DNA of 64,000 nucleotides from Eucalyptus grandis (lineage: Eukaryota > Streptophyta > Magnoliopsida > Myrtales > Myrtaceae). This document shows, one piece after another, positions 34,090-46,157 of the stretch. Below the pieces are notes generated by a model. The model saw only the letters and a list, made by a program, of their open reading frames with translations. It did not search any database and had not been told where the DNA came from. A program made the position numbers and the translations under genes. Positions within the stretch are counted from its first letter, which is position 1, and each line of letters opens with the position of its first letter. The stretch is taken from positions 14,647,501 through 14,711,500 of the forward strand of contig NC_052619.1 in assembly GCF_016545825.1 (NCBI RefSeq), given 5' to 3'.

Positions 34090-34659
34090 TCTCACAGTCT
34101 TTGAGAGATTCCAAACTCAATTCGCGAAAAAATGTGAGAACTTTGAAGATTAAACTAGAGAGTAAAAGTAAGAAAGCGAAGTTCTGTACTTTTTAGGGTT
34201 TGTGAGGAAGACGATCAATATATAAAGCAATCGAAAAGAGGCATATGGAACGACGTAAAAGGAAAAATAGAAAATGCCTTTTCAAAAAATAAGTGCTTGT
34301 TTGAAAGAATAGATAACCGTCTTTTCAAAAATAACTCATTTTTCAAAAAGGAATGTTGCAATAATCACGAAAACTATGGAAGTTAACATCAATCAATTAC
34401 GGATGAATAGATAATCGTACATTTTCGGGATTTTATCTGTGAGATAAATTTCCAAAAACGAGAATAACTTACGGTCGTAAATCTTGATCTTTGAGTCCGA
34501 GTATCATTAGACTTTTTATCCACGAGTCCGAACTTCTTGAGACTTTAAGATATTGAGTCTAAAACGAATAAGCTCGAATTAACTTTACTCCAAAGGCTTT
34601 GTGAAGATGTCCGCTAGTTGATTCTTTGAGTCAATGAATTGAATCGAGACTTCTCCATT

Positions 34660-36220
34660 TTAAACATGATTTCTAATAAAATGATGTCGAATCTGTATAT
34701 GTTTTGCTCTTGAATGAAGAATTGGATTCTTGGTGAGGTTAATCACGTTGGTGTTGTCACATTTGATTTCAGTGCACAAATCTTCATTTCCAAAGTCTCT
34801 TAGTTGTTGTTTTATCCACAGAATTTGTGAACAGCAACTTTCAAGAGCCACATATTCTGCTTCTGCTGTAGAAAGAGCTACGGTACTTTGCTTCCTCAAA
34901 AACCAAGATACTATCATGTTCCCAAGTAATTGACAGGTGCCCGAGGTGCTCTTTTTATCAATTCTGCATCCTGCTAGGTCTGCGTCTGAATATCCAAGAA
35001 AAGTAAATTCTCATTCTTTAGGATACTAGAGACCGAAATTAGAGGTTGAAGCAACGTATTTGATGATACATTTAGCAGCACTCAAATGAGATTCTTTAGG
35101 GTCTCGATTGAAACCGGCACAAATACAAACACTAAACAGAATGTCGTCTAGAAGTAAGATAAAGAAGTGAACCAATGATACTCCTGTATAGCTTCTAGTC
35201 AACTTTCTTTCCTCCTTCATCTTTGTCCAGCTTTGAGGAACTTGACATTGGTATATCTGTCTTTTTGCAATTATCCAAGCCAAACTTTTTAACAAGTTCT
35301 TTAGCATATTTTTCTTGGTGAATGAAAATTCCTTCCTTCAATTGTTTCACTTGAAGCCCGAGAAAGAAGGTTAGTTCACCCATCATGCTCATTTCAAATT
35401 CATCCTATATAGACTTAGAAAATTTCTTGCAGAGATTTTCATTAGGAGATCCAAAAATAATATCATCAACATAAATTTGAACAAGTAAAAAGTTTTTGCT
35501 TTCTCTTTTGATAAACAATGTAGTATTTACTTTACATTTAACAAAGCCATTTTGAATTAAACACTTACTTAACAAGCTTGGTACTTGCTTTAAACCATAT
35601 AACGCATTTTTCAGTCTGAATACAGAGTCTGGTTTCCTTAGGTCTTCAAAACCGGGAGATCATTCCACATAGACTTCTTCTTGGATAAATCCATTTAGGA
35701 AAGCACTTTTGACGTCCATTTGAAATAACCTGAAATTCTTATAACAAGCAAAAGCAAGTAATAATTTAATTGCTTCTAACTTTGCTACTAGTGCGTAAGT
35801 CTCATCATAATCTATCCCTTCTTCTTGAGTATATCCTTTGGCCATGAGTCTTGCTTTGTTCCTTATGACTTTTCCTTTCTCGTTCATCTTGTTCCTGAAA
35901 ACCCATTTAGCTCCAATGATAGATTTACCTTTCGGTTTAGGAGTCAATTCCCAGACATCATTGTTATTGAATTGTCTGAGTTCTTCTTGCAAAGCTTCAA
36001 TCCAGCTTTCATCAGTTAAAGTTTCTTCTATGCTCTTGGGTTCTATTTCAGAAATAAGAGCCACAGCACTAGACTCTTCACGCCTTTTAGATCTTGTACA
36101 AATTCCTTCATCAATGTCACCAATAATGAGTTCCTTGGGATGACTAGACTTGTATTTCCAGTTGCTGGTTGATTTGTTAGACTGTTGGTCTTTTTCTTCA
36201 TTTGATTCCTCAACGATCAT
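34660..36220 (-). pseudogene. E2 reverse transcriptase and RNase H
   Basis: The minus-strand Copia RT begins about 36220 with DESWIEALQEELRQF, then WVFRNKMNEKGKVIRNKARL, GYTQEEGIDYDETYALV and LFQMDVKSAFLNGFIQEEVY. It continues in another frame with MSMMGELTFFLGLQVKQ (near 35390). The RNase H region is at 34917-34660 (VALSTAEAEYVALESCC, SRAKHIQIRHHF). At least two frameshifts separate these blocks. Confidence 0.85.
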
Positions 36221-36402
36221 TCGTTGATGGTTTTCTGAAGTTTGAGCTGCTTTTGAAGATTTAGACTTTGTAAAGCCTGGAGCAGGTTCAAATTCTTCAG
36301 ATTGAGTCTGAATCGATTAATTCTGCATAAAGTCTTGAAATTTGACATTCATCGATTTCTCCACAAATTCAATCTTTTTATTGTATACTCTGTAGGCTTT
36401 GC

Positions 36403-37202
36403 TTATGGTTGAATATCCAATGAAGATACCTTCATCTGATTTTTTTTTTCAAACTTACCAATTCGATCATTTGCATTTTTCAATATAAAACATTTGCATC
36501 CAAACACATGAAAATAGAAAACAATTGGCTTCTTTCCTTTGAACAACTCATAAGGAGTTTTCTCTAAAATATGCCTTAAGAAGACTCTATTAATAATATA
36601 GCACACTGTAGAAACTACTTCAGCCCAAAAAGAGAAGAAATGTTACTTTCAATTAAAAGAGTTCTAGCCATTTCTTGCAGTGATCTATTCTTCATTTCCA
36701 CAACTCCATTCCGCTCTTGAGTGTATGGTGAGGAGAATACATGCTGAAAACCAGATTTATCACAGAATTTAGCAAAGTCTTAATTTTCAAACTCACCTCC
36801 ATGGTCTGTCCGTATACTTGAAATAACATACCCTTTCTTATTTTGAACTTTCTTAGCAAATTTTATAAAATAAGAAAATGTTTCAGACTTACTTGCCATG
36901 AAATATACCCAAGTGAATCGTGAATAATCATCCACAATTACTAGGCAATATTTTTTACCTCCAATGCTCTGAGTTCTGGTTGGTCCAAAGAGATCCATAT
37001 GCAAGAGTTGCAGTACACGATTAGTGGACACTTGATTTATTGGTTTGAAAGAATTTCTTACATATTTTCCCAATACGCATGGTGTGCATAGATCAGACTT
37101 TTGGTACGTTAGATTGGGTAGTCCACGAACAAGTTTCTTTACTGAGATTTTGGCTATTTGTTTCATGTTGATATGTCCAAGTTTTCTATGCCATAGATTC
37201 AC
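36403..37202 (-). pseudogene. E2 GAG-pre-integrase and integrase core
   Basis: The minus strand starts LWHRKLGHINMKQIAK and has a Cys pair in DLCTPCVLGK (zinc-binding HHCC-type region). The core begins HMDLFGPTRTQS, with a second acidic site in SIRTDHGGEFEN. The later part (36606-36403) includes TPYELFKGKKPIVFYFHVFG. Stops near 36780 break the frame. Confidence 0.85.
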
Positions 37203-37612
37203 TTCCTCTTGAATTGAGATTAGACATTGAGATTTTTCTGATTTGATATCTAAGAGATAGATATTCCTATGCCTTCGCCCTGTGAAAGTCTGAGAGGAGT
37301 CTTTACTAGTTCCTGAACATATTCCTTCTTGAAAGTTGATTTTGAAACCGGTGTCGCACAGCTAACTGATACTCAGCAAGTTGTAGTTGAGTCCTTCTAC
37401 TAATAAAACGTTACTGATCGTGAGACTTCCAATCTTTATAGTTTCGTATCCCACAATTCTGCCTTTGCTATTTCTTCCAAAAGAAACTTTTCACCATTAA
37501 CTTGCACAAGCTTTATGAAGCAATTTGAGACTCTTGTCATATGTCTTAGCATCCATTATCCAAGTACCATTTAACATTTTTCTTGATAGTGACTTGCATT
37601 TAAATAAGAAAC

Positions 37613-39320
37613 TCAAGCTTTCTTTGATACCCATACTTTCTTGGGTCCAATGGAGTTAGTGTGATATACAGTTTTTGCCCAAACCTTTCTAACAGGTTTC
37701 CAAACCATGGGACATTTTTTCTCAAAATGTTCTGAGCTGTTACACTTAAAACATTTAAGAGCACTGCGGCCTACAGGTTTTATAAAAACTTTTTGGAAAT
37801 GATTTTTGTAAGAATCTTTTGTAGGTCTTTGTTTAATTCTTTCATTTACCTTAGGAAAATCAATTAGAGGAATGGTTTTAGCAGTCATTCCCAAACCTGA
37901 TTTGTTAAAGTAAGGTCTTTGTGTTGAAAGAATCTTTTCTAATTTCTTAGATCCTATAGAAAACCTTTTAGAAATACTTGAGATATCATTTTTCAAAAAT
38001 ACATTTTCTTTTGAAAGATTGTCTACATTTTCTTTCAAAGTAATAACACTTTTATCTAAACTTTCGACCTTTTCTTTCCAAACAATCTCATGTTGCTTCA
38101 GTGCAGAATTTTCCATTTTAAGTTCAAAAATCCTCTTGAGAGAGGTTTTGAGACTAAGACACAATTCATCAATATATTTAGAGACTTTAGTAGGAATTTT
38201 TAAATTACTTACCTCGATTTCACTGTCAAAGTCTGAGTCTGTCTCAGAGTCTGAATCTAATTCTGAGTGTGCCATGAGACAAATATTGGCATAATCATCA
38301 TCACTTTATTCACACTCGGTATCACTCCAAGTTTCTGCTTTAAGTGTTTTTCGATATTTCTCAGCCTTTCTTTTCTTTCTCTTCAGCAGGGGACAGTTGG
38401 GTCTGATGTGTCCTTTTTTCTTGCATTCAAAGCAGATTACATCCTTATTAGATTCATCATTCTCAGCTGATTTATTTTGTAGTTTTTGAGAACTTTGTTT
38501 ATTCGGATTGAATCTTCTTCCCTTTCTATTCAATTTTCTGAACATTCTTATCATGAGAGCAAGCTTTTCATCGTCCATATCGTCTTCAGAATCTGTGACA
38601 TCAGAATCATCATTAGATTTTAATGTAATGGATTTCTTACCTTTGGGATTTTCATCTTCATTAATTTGCTTCACTTCATAAGATTGAAGAGTGCCAACCA
38701 ATTAATCAACAGAGAGTGGCATGATTCTTTGTGTCTCCCTTATTGAAGTCTTTATGTGATTCCAATCTTTGAAAAGTCTACGCAGTAACTTGTTAACCTT
38801 CATGGGTTCAGAGATTGGTTGACCTTGGTACTCAAGACCATTCATGATTTCTGTAAAACGCTAAATATATCAATGATAGATTCTCCTAATTTCATCTTCA
38901 ATGCTTCATATTGATTGAGCAGAATATTGATTCTAGTTTCTTTCACTCGATCGGTTCCTTCGTAGGTGATGTGCAATTTATCCCAGACTTCTTTAGCTGT
39001 TTCACAAGAAGATATTATGTTATATTAGTAGGAGATAATGCACAATATAATGAATAAATTGCTTTTGCATCAAGAGGTTGTCTCTTAATTATCTCTTCTT
39101 GAGTCATTTCACAGGACTCAACAGCTTCTTTTCCCCTTTCTGAGACTGATGCAGCTTTAGGAATGATTCATTTGTCTACCACGTCATATTCCAAAGGATC
39201 TTTTGATCTTAGAAATGCATTCATCTTGTTTTTCCATATGCTGTATTCCTTTCCATCAAAATAAGGCGGTCTGGTGTTGCTTTGCCCTTCAACCAGACTT
39301 GGAGCCAACATACTAGCCAT
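37613..39320 (-). pseudogene. E2 gag region with two CCHC zinc knuckles
   Basis: The minus-strand gag start is an ATG at 39320 (MASMLAPSLVEGQSNTRP), with an in-frame stop at 39168-39170 and other breaks. The first zinc knuckle is CFECKKKGHIRPNC (about 38397-38438). A coiled-coil segment lies in 38275-37950. The second knuckle is CFKCNSSEHFEKKC (about 37708-37750). A protease active site is not clear in E2 but is visible in E1. Confidence 0.8.
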
Positions 39321-39369
39321 GGATCGTTAACTCTGAAGTAAAAAACACTTCAACTTAAATGAGTACACA

Positions 39370-39382
39370 GGCTCTTATATCA
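39370..39382 (-). other. E2 primer-binding site (initiator-Met tRNA type)
   Basis: The minus strand reads TGATATAAGAGCC two bases after the 5' LTR, close to the usual plant Met-tRNA primer site TGGTATCAGAGCC. Confidence 0.6.
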
Positions 39383-39384
39383 AT

Positions 39385-40341
39385 TGTGAAAGCTAGTACA
39401 AACACCTAGCGGGGGTGAATAGGTGCGAAAATAAATTTTGCAGAGTAAAGTATATAATTTTGCTTTTAAACCAACTCTGTTTAGCAATAGATTATGAAAA
39501 TGAAATTAGACTCTAATAATCAAATAGATTTACAATCAAAGTAAAAGAGCTTAGGGAAGAGAATAAGAACACAAAGTTTATAGTGGTTCGGCTTAATCCA
39601 AGCCTACGTCCACTCTTCCGCACTAACAACCCACCGGCTGGATTTCACTAATAATCAAAAGAGTTGTTACAGTATAGCTCATCCTTGATTCCATAGTGTA
39701 GAAACTTTGCTACACTTCCTCAAGGTCTCACAAAAGTATAAACACTCTTTTGAGTACAAGTTTTCGCTAAACAATTGAATTGACAAAGAACAAGAAGTTT
39801 CGGACTTTGGAATTCTTTTATCGCGCACATACTTGAATAACTGGAACGTCTTCCTTATATACTCCTCCATGCATTCATACCCGTTGGCACTTACCAAAGG
39901 AGCTCTTCCAATCTACCCGTTGGACAGAATCAATTAGGTAGATCTCGAGTTATTTAAGGAATATGACGATAGCCCATCAATCTTGCTCGCCCATATAATC
40001 AGGATCTAAGTTTCTATAAATAAAACATTCCAAGTATGCTTCGTCAATCAATGGATCTAAATTACCCGAATTGAAATCAAAACGAATAATAGATTCCAAG
40101 ATGCTATATCCAGCCAAGAGATCTTCTTTAGTCGATAGAATCAAATCATTAACGAAATACCCAATTCTGGATAAGTTTTCTTTGACGGTCTAGAAACTGT
40201 CAATGAGGATAGACTTTGAATCTTGAGTCTCGGCGGTCCGGCGATCTTCGAGACTTTGACTAAAGAGTCTGCAAGTCTTCAGACTAGACTGATGGAAATG
40301 TTTTGTCAACTTCAAAACATGCAATGAAGTTTTCTCCAACA
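39385..40341 (-). repeat. E2 5' LTR
   Basis: A 957-bp LTR matching 28776-29729, ending at CTCCAACA 40341 and followed by the target duplication TCTCT. Confidence 0.9.
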
Positions 40342-40346
40342 TCTCT

Positions 40347-42730
40347 GTCTTTTTGCAATTCTCTAACCCAAATTTCTTGATCAGATCTTTGGCATATTTC
40401 TCCTAGTGAATGAATATACCTTTCTTCGATTGTTTGACTTGCAATCCCAGAAAGAAAGTTAACTCACTCATCATGCTCATCTTAAATTCATCTTGCATAG
40501 ACTTTGAATATTTCTTGCATAAATTTTCATTAAGAGAACCAAAGATAATGTCATCTACATCCAGTAAAAAATATTTTCCTTCTCTCTTTATGAACAAAGT
40601 AGTATCTACTTTCCCTTTTTCAAAACCGTTTTGAATTAGAAACTTACTCAACGTTTCATACCAGGCTCAATGTGCTTGCTTCGGTCGAAACAATGCCTTT
40701 TTCAGTCTATTGACTGAATCGCTTTCTTGAATCTTCAAATTCTAATGGTTGTTCCACATAAACTTCTTCTTGAAAGAATCCATTAAGGAATGCACTTTTG
40801 ACATTTATTTGGAATAACCTGAAATTTTTATAACAAGCAAAAGTAAATAATAATCTAATTGCTTCTAACCTCGCTACTAGTGCATAGGTCTCATCATAGT
40901 TTATTTCTTCTTCTTGAGTATATCCTTTGGCCACGAGTCTTGCTTTGTTCCTAACGACTTTTCCTTTCTCGTTTATCTTGTTCCTAAAGACCCATTATGT
41001 CCCGATTATATATTTACTTTTAGGTTTTGGAATCAGCTCCCAAATATCGTTGATGCTGAACTGTCTGAGCTCTTCTTGCATAGATTTGATCCAGCTTTCG
41101 TCAAACAAGGCTTATCTACACTTTTTGGTTCAATTTCAAAAATAAGTGCTAGAGCACTCGACTCTTCTAGCATTTTGGATCTGGTTCGAATTCCTTCATC
41201 AATGTTGCCAATGATGAGTTCTTTGGGATGACTCGACTTGTGCTTTCACTTGCTGCTTGGTTTGAAAATCTGTTGATCCTCTGCTTCGGTTGAGTCTTCT
41301 CGATCTGCTTGTTGCTGTTCTCTAGAAGTCTGAACCTCTTCGGGAGAAGTAGACTTTGTAAAGCCTAGAACAGGTTCAAACTCTTCAAGTTAAGTCTGGT
41401 TTGGTAGATTTTGCATATAATCTTGAAACTTGACGTTCATAGATTCTTCCACAGATTGATCTTCTTGTTAAAGACCCTCTAAGCCTTGCTTGAAGTAAAA
41501 TAGTCAAGGAAGATTCATTCGTCTGATTTTTCTTCAAACTTTCCAGTTCAATTATTTGCATTCTTTAAAACAAAACATTTACAACCAAAGACATGGAAGT
41601 AGGAAACAATTGGCTTCTTCCCTTTATATACTTCATAAGGAGTTTTCTCTAAGATAGGCCTCAAGAATACTCTGTTGATGATGTAGCAAGCTGTAGAAAC
41701 TACTTCTGCCCAAAATCGAGAGGATATATTACTCTCAATTAAGAGAGTTCTAGCCATCTCCTGTAAGGATCTATTTTTCCTTTCCACAACCCCATTTTGT
41801 CCTGGAGTGTATGGAGAAGAGAAAACATGTTAAAAACCAGATTCATCATAGAACTTCGCAAGATCCTGATTCTCAAACTCACCTCCATGGTCAATTCGTA
41901 TGCTTGAAATAGCATAACATTTTTTTCATTTTGAACCTTCTTTGCAAACTTTGAGACTTACTTGCCAGAAAAATACCCAAGTGAAGCGAGAGTAATCATC
42001 CACGATTGATAGGAAATATACTTTCCATCAGTACTCTGAGTTCTGGTTGGTCCAAAAAGGTCCATATGTAGAAGCTGCAAAGCTCAATTGGTAGAAACTT
42101 GATTTACAGGTTTAAAAGTACTTCTAACCTGTTTTCCTATAACACATTAAGTACATAGTTTTGACTTTTGATAAGCTAGGTTGGGAAGACTACGAACAAG
42201 CTTCTTAGAAGAAATCTTAGCAATTTGCTTCATGTTAACATGACCAAGCTTTCGATGCCAGAGACTTGCTTCATCTTGAATTGATATAAGGCATTGAGAA
42301 CTTTCTAAGTTTACATCCAGAAGATAAATATTCCCATGCCTTTGCCCAATGAAGGATTGAGAGAAGTCTTGACTCGTTCCATAACAAATACCTTCTTGGA
42401 AGTTGATTTTGAATCCAGTGTCACAAAGCTGGCTTATGCTGAATAGATTGTAGTTCAAATCTTCCACCAAGAAAGCACTATTGATAGTCAGGCTTCCAAT
42501 CTTCACAGTTCCACAACCTATAATTATTCCCTTATTGTTTCCTCCAAAAGGAAATTTTTTTCTCCATTTAGTCTAACAAGCTTTATAAAACAGCTTGAGT
42601 CCCCCGTTATGTGTCTCGAATAGCCACTATCCAAATACCATTTGATTTTTCTTTTGATAGTGACCAGGAAAGTTAGCATTAAAACGGTCTTTGCCCAGTC
42701 CTTCTTAATAGGTCTCCAAACTTTGGACAT
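40347..42730 (-). pseudogene. E1 protease, integrase and reverse transcriptase region
   Basis: Minus-strand blocks in order: protease-like WYLDSGYSRHITGD (about 42640-42600), GAG-pre-integrase ASLWHRKLGHVNMKQIAK (about 42270-42220), integrase tail MERKNRSLQEMARTLL (41787 down), RT GYTQEEEINYDETYALV (40934 down) and LLDVDDIIFG (about 40570-40540), which contains the catalytic Asp pair. The frame is broken many times. The coding sequence is cut at 40347 by E2 and resumes at 28770. Confidence 0.8.
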
Positions 42731-44340
42731 TCTTTTTCAAAATGTTCTGAGCTGTTACACTTTGAATATTTAAGTGCACTTCGGCCAACGGGTTTTACAA
42801 AAACTCTTTGAAAATGAATTTTGTAAAATGCATTTGTAGGTCTTTGTTTGAGTCTCTCTTTTACTTTGAGAAAATCAATCAATGGAATGGTTTCTGAAGT
42901 CATATCTAAACTAGATTTGTTAAAATAGGGTCTTTGTACTGAAATAATTTTCTCCAACTTGTCATATCATTTTAAAAATCTTTTTGAAATATTTAAAATG
43001 TCTTCTTTCATAATAGCATTTTCCTTAGCAAGAGAATCAGAATTTTCTTTCAAATTAACAAAACTTTTATCCAAACTTTCAAACTTTTCTTTCCAAGAAA
43101 TTTCATGTTGCTTGAGTTTAAAATTCTCCCCTTTTTAGTTCGGAGATCCTTTTAAGAGAGGTTTTGAGACTGAGACAAAGTTCTTCTATATACTTCGAGA
43201 CTTTAACATGAATTTTTAAGTTACTTACCTTAACTTCTTAATCTGAATCTGAATCGAGTCTATTTTTTATTCTAAGTCTGAATCGGAATGGGCCATCGAC
43301 ATATATTGGCATATTTGTCTTCACTTTCTTCACACTCAGTGTTACTCTAGGTTTCATCTTTGAGAGCATTTTTGTATTTCTCAGTACTTCATTTCTTTTT
43401 CTTCAACAAAGGATAGTTGGGTCTGATATGCCCATTTTTCTTGCATTCGAAGTATATTACATCTTTGTCGGTTTCATTGTCATCAGTTGGTTTCTTCTGA
43501 AAATTTTGTTTGTTCTACTTCTTTTAGTTGAATATTCTTCCCTTTCTATTCAACTTTCTGAACTTTTTAATCATAAGCGCTAGCTCCTCAAAATCCATAT
43601 CGTCAAGTGAATCTGTAACATTAGAATCATCGTTAGATTTTAAACCAATTGACTTCTTACCTCTTTGATTTTCTTCCTCATTGATCTGCTCCACTTCATA
43701 TGATTGAAGCGTGCCTACTAGTTCGTCTACAGATAGAGGCATGATCCTCTGAGTTTCTCTAATTGATGTCTTCACATGATTCCACTCTTTAGAAAGTCCA
43801 TGCAACAATTTATTGACTTTCATTGGTCCTGAGATTGGTCGACCTTGATAAGCCAAGCCGTTTATAATTTCTATGAAGCAACTAAACATATCAGTAATGG
43901 ATTCTTTAGGTTTCATCTTGAAGGCTTCTTATTGTCCGAGTAGAATATTGATTTTTGTTTCCTTTACTCGATTTGTCCCTTCATAGGTAACATGTAATCT
44001 GTCCCAAACTTCTTTCGTTATTTCACAAGAAGAAATTTGGTTATACTCAGTAGGAGATAAGGCATAGTATAAAGAGTAAATAGATTTAGCATCAAGAGCT
44101 TGTCTCTTGGTTATTTCTGCTTGTGTTGTTTCGCCAGCATCTACAATTTATTTTCCTCTTTCTAAGGTTGATGTAACTTTGGGATTGATCCATTTTTCTA
44201 CCACATCCCACTCTAGGGGATCCTTCGATCTCATAAATACATTGATCTTGTTTTGCCACATATTATACTATTTCCCATCAAAGTAAGGAGGTCTGGTGTT
44301 GCTTTGACCTTCAACCAATCTTGGAGCTAAAATACTAACT
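42731..44340 (-). pseudogene. E1 gag region
   Basis: A minus-strand gag relic with VNKLLHGLSKEWNHVKTSIR and ELALMIKKFRKLNRKGR (43916-43524), followed by a degenerate knuckle YSKCNSSEHFEKEC in which the first Cys is lost. The original start codon at about 44340 appears mutated. Frames are broken. Confidence 0.75.
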
Positions 44341-44389
44341 ATAGATCTTTAGCTTAGAAGTAAAAACATTTCAATGAAATAAGCACACA

Positions 44390-44400
44390 GGCCGATACCA
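44390..44400 (-). other. E1 primer-binding site
   Basis: TGGTATCGGCC on the minus strand, two bases inside the 5' LTR. It matches the Met-tRNA primer site in its first seven bases. Confidence 0.55.
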
Positions 44401-44402
44401 AT

Positions 44403-45397
44403 TGTAAGTGCTAGTATAAACACCTAGAGGGGGGTGAATAGGTGTGAAGATAATTTTTTGAAAGAAACAGTAGAAGTATTTCGCTTTTGAAACTAAGTCT
44501 GAAAAATAACAGACTTTAGTAGTTAAATAGAACTACGAACAAAATAAATGAGTTTATGGAAGAGAATAAGAACATAAAATTTATATTGGTTCAACTTAGA
44601 TCAAGCCTACGTCCATTCTCCATGCTGATAGCCTATTGGCTGGATTTCACTAAGAATCAAAAGAGATTTTATAGTCTTGCGATCTTGACTTCATAGTGAA
44701 GAGTCTCTACTAGTCTCTCACGAAGTCTCATTATAAGTTTCTCTCTTTTGTATACAACTTTGAGCTCAGTATTTGGAATAACAAGGAAATGGAAAGTTTC
44801 AGACTTTGAAATTTCTCTTTCACGTATTCTATCGAACAACTAGAGAGTCCACCTTAAATACTCCTTCATGCATTTTCGACCGTTGGCACTTTCCAAAGGA
44901 ATTCTTTCAATCTACTTGTTGGACAGAATTAATCAAGAAGATCTCGAGCCGTTTGAAGATTGTGATGAAAACCCATCAATCATGTTCACTCATACAATTA
45001 GGATCTTGGTTTCCATAAATAGATTCTTTCTATATTTACTTGCAATCTGAAAAGATTTGATTTATCTAAATTGATTTCAATAAAGATAATCAATCATGTA
45101 GGTGATATATCCGACCAGAAGGCCATCCATAAACGATACGAACCGAACTCTTGAAGAGATAAACAAAATCTCGCATCTGGATAAGTCTTCATTCTTTAGT
45201 AGCATTCAGTCTGGAATTTGTCAGTGTGGGCAGACTTTTGATGTTGAACAGACTTTGTCACTAAAGTCTGGCAGTCTTCAAACTTTGACACTAAAGTCTG
45301 GCCGTCTTTAGACTTTGACATAGAAGTCTGGAATCTTCATAATAGACTTTAAATAAGTTTTGTCAACTTCAAAATATCAAATGAGTTTTTTCCAACA
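44403..45397 (-). repeat. E1 5' LTR
   Basis: A 995-bp LTR bounded by TGTAAGTGC at 44403 and TTCCAACA at 45397, and alignable along its length with the E2 LTRs. After it the sequence returns to copy B intergenic DNA. Confidence 0.85.
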
Positions 45398-45746
45398 CAT
45401 ACCCCTTTGGGTCGAATGCCATACATATATTGATAGAAAAAATTTGGATATGAGATGCTATATTTTAAAACAAGAATATTTTTCTCCATTAAAAAAAAAA
45501 AAAAAACCCTAGTTTTGCGGTTGAGGAGTTGGGTAGGAGGAGGAAGAGATGGCAAAATTTGGATGCGAGAAGAATATCTCTTTGTAATTACTACACATGT
45601 ATGTATGGAATTTATATTGTTTGGGATATTATACATAATATATGGTAATTTTTCTTAAAAGCACGTCGAACAAGTTGGGCGTTATTACAATAAAATCATA
45701 AATGAATGTTATCATGAAATATTACAAATAAGCAAAGTTTACCCAT
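45398..45746. other. Copy B intergenic segment between E1 and the next insertion
   Basis: It matches 7741-8085 of copy A (TGGATATGAGATGC, AATTACTACACATGTATGTA, AATAAGCAAAGTTTACCCATTAT) and contains no gene. Confidence 0.65.
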
Positions 45747-46114
45747 TATGTGATGTCTGGAATTTTTTTTTCTATGTCCGGTAATAATATTTAGGATGAT
45801 ATTTTATGATGTAATTGGCTGGAGTCTAATGCATTAAATTTAAATCAATAAAGGTTGATGTGTGGGTTGATGGTGTAATGAGATGAAAATTGATTTACTA
45901 CTATATTAGTTGAAGATGTGGACGGATAAACTTCAAATTTCACATTTGAGATTTTCAAGTTTAGCTTTATAGGATTTAAATTTTCCTAGCATTCAGTATT
46001 GTTTACTAATAATTTTTGTGGGTTCATCATATTTGGGGATTTATCAATGATTCGAATGGACATTGGTTTCTCTATTTATGTACTTATTTAATAAAAATTT
46101 CGGTAAGTTGACTC

Positions 46115-46157
<43 letters not shown>

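Larger units (their letters stand above)
28776..40341 (-). mobile_element. E2: Sirevirus-type Copia retrotransposon nested in E1
   Basis: A minus-strand element with two LTRs (39385-40341 and 28776-29729), each starting TGTTGGAGAAAACTTC and ending ...CTTTCACA on the minus strand. A perfect 5-bp target duplication TCTCT (28771-28775 and 40342-40346) lies inside the pol region of E1. It is 11,566 bp long, of which 1904 bp is a hAT-like insertion (31401-33304), leaving about 9.7 kb, a usual Sirevirus size. Order on the minus strand: LTR, primer site, gag with zinc knuckles, integrase, RT, RNase H, additional ORF, polypurine tracts, LTR. The first 190 bases of the LTRs differ at roughly 14 positions by eye. 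Stops and frameshifts make it non-autonomous now. Confidence 0.92.
25684..45397 (-). mobile_element. E1: old Sirevirus-type Copia retrotransposon, interrupted by E2
   Basis: A minus-strand element. Its 5' LTR is 44403-45397, its primer site 44390-44400, with gag-pol from about 44340 down to 40347 and continuing at 28770-28060 after the nested E2 (28776-40341). An additional downstream ORF lies at 27645-26094, followed by a T-rich/C-rich polypurine-tract region (26028-26041) and a heavily truncated 3' LTR (25684 to about 25860). The order gag, integrase, RT, RNase H places it in Copia; the extra ORF after pol and repeated polypurine-like tracts point to the Sirevirus group. All frames carry stops and frameshifts. 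No target duplication is left because the left LTR end is missing. Confidence 0.8.
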
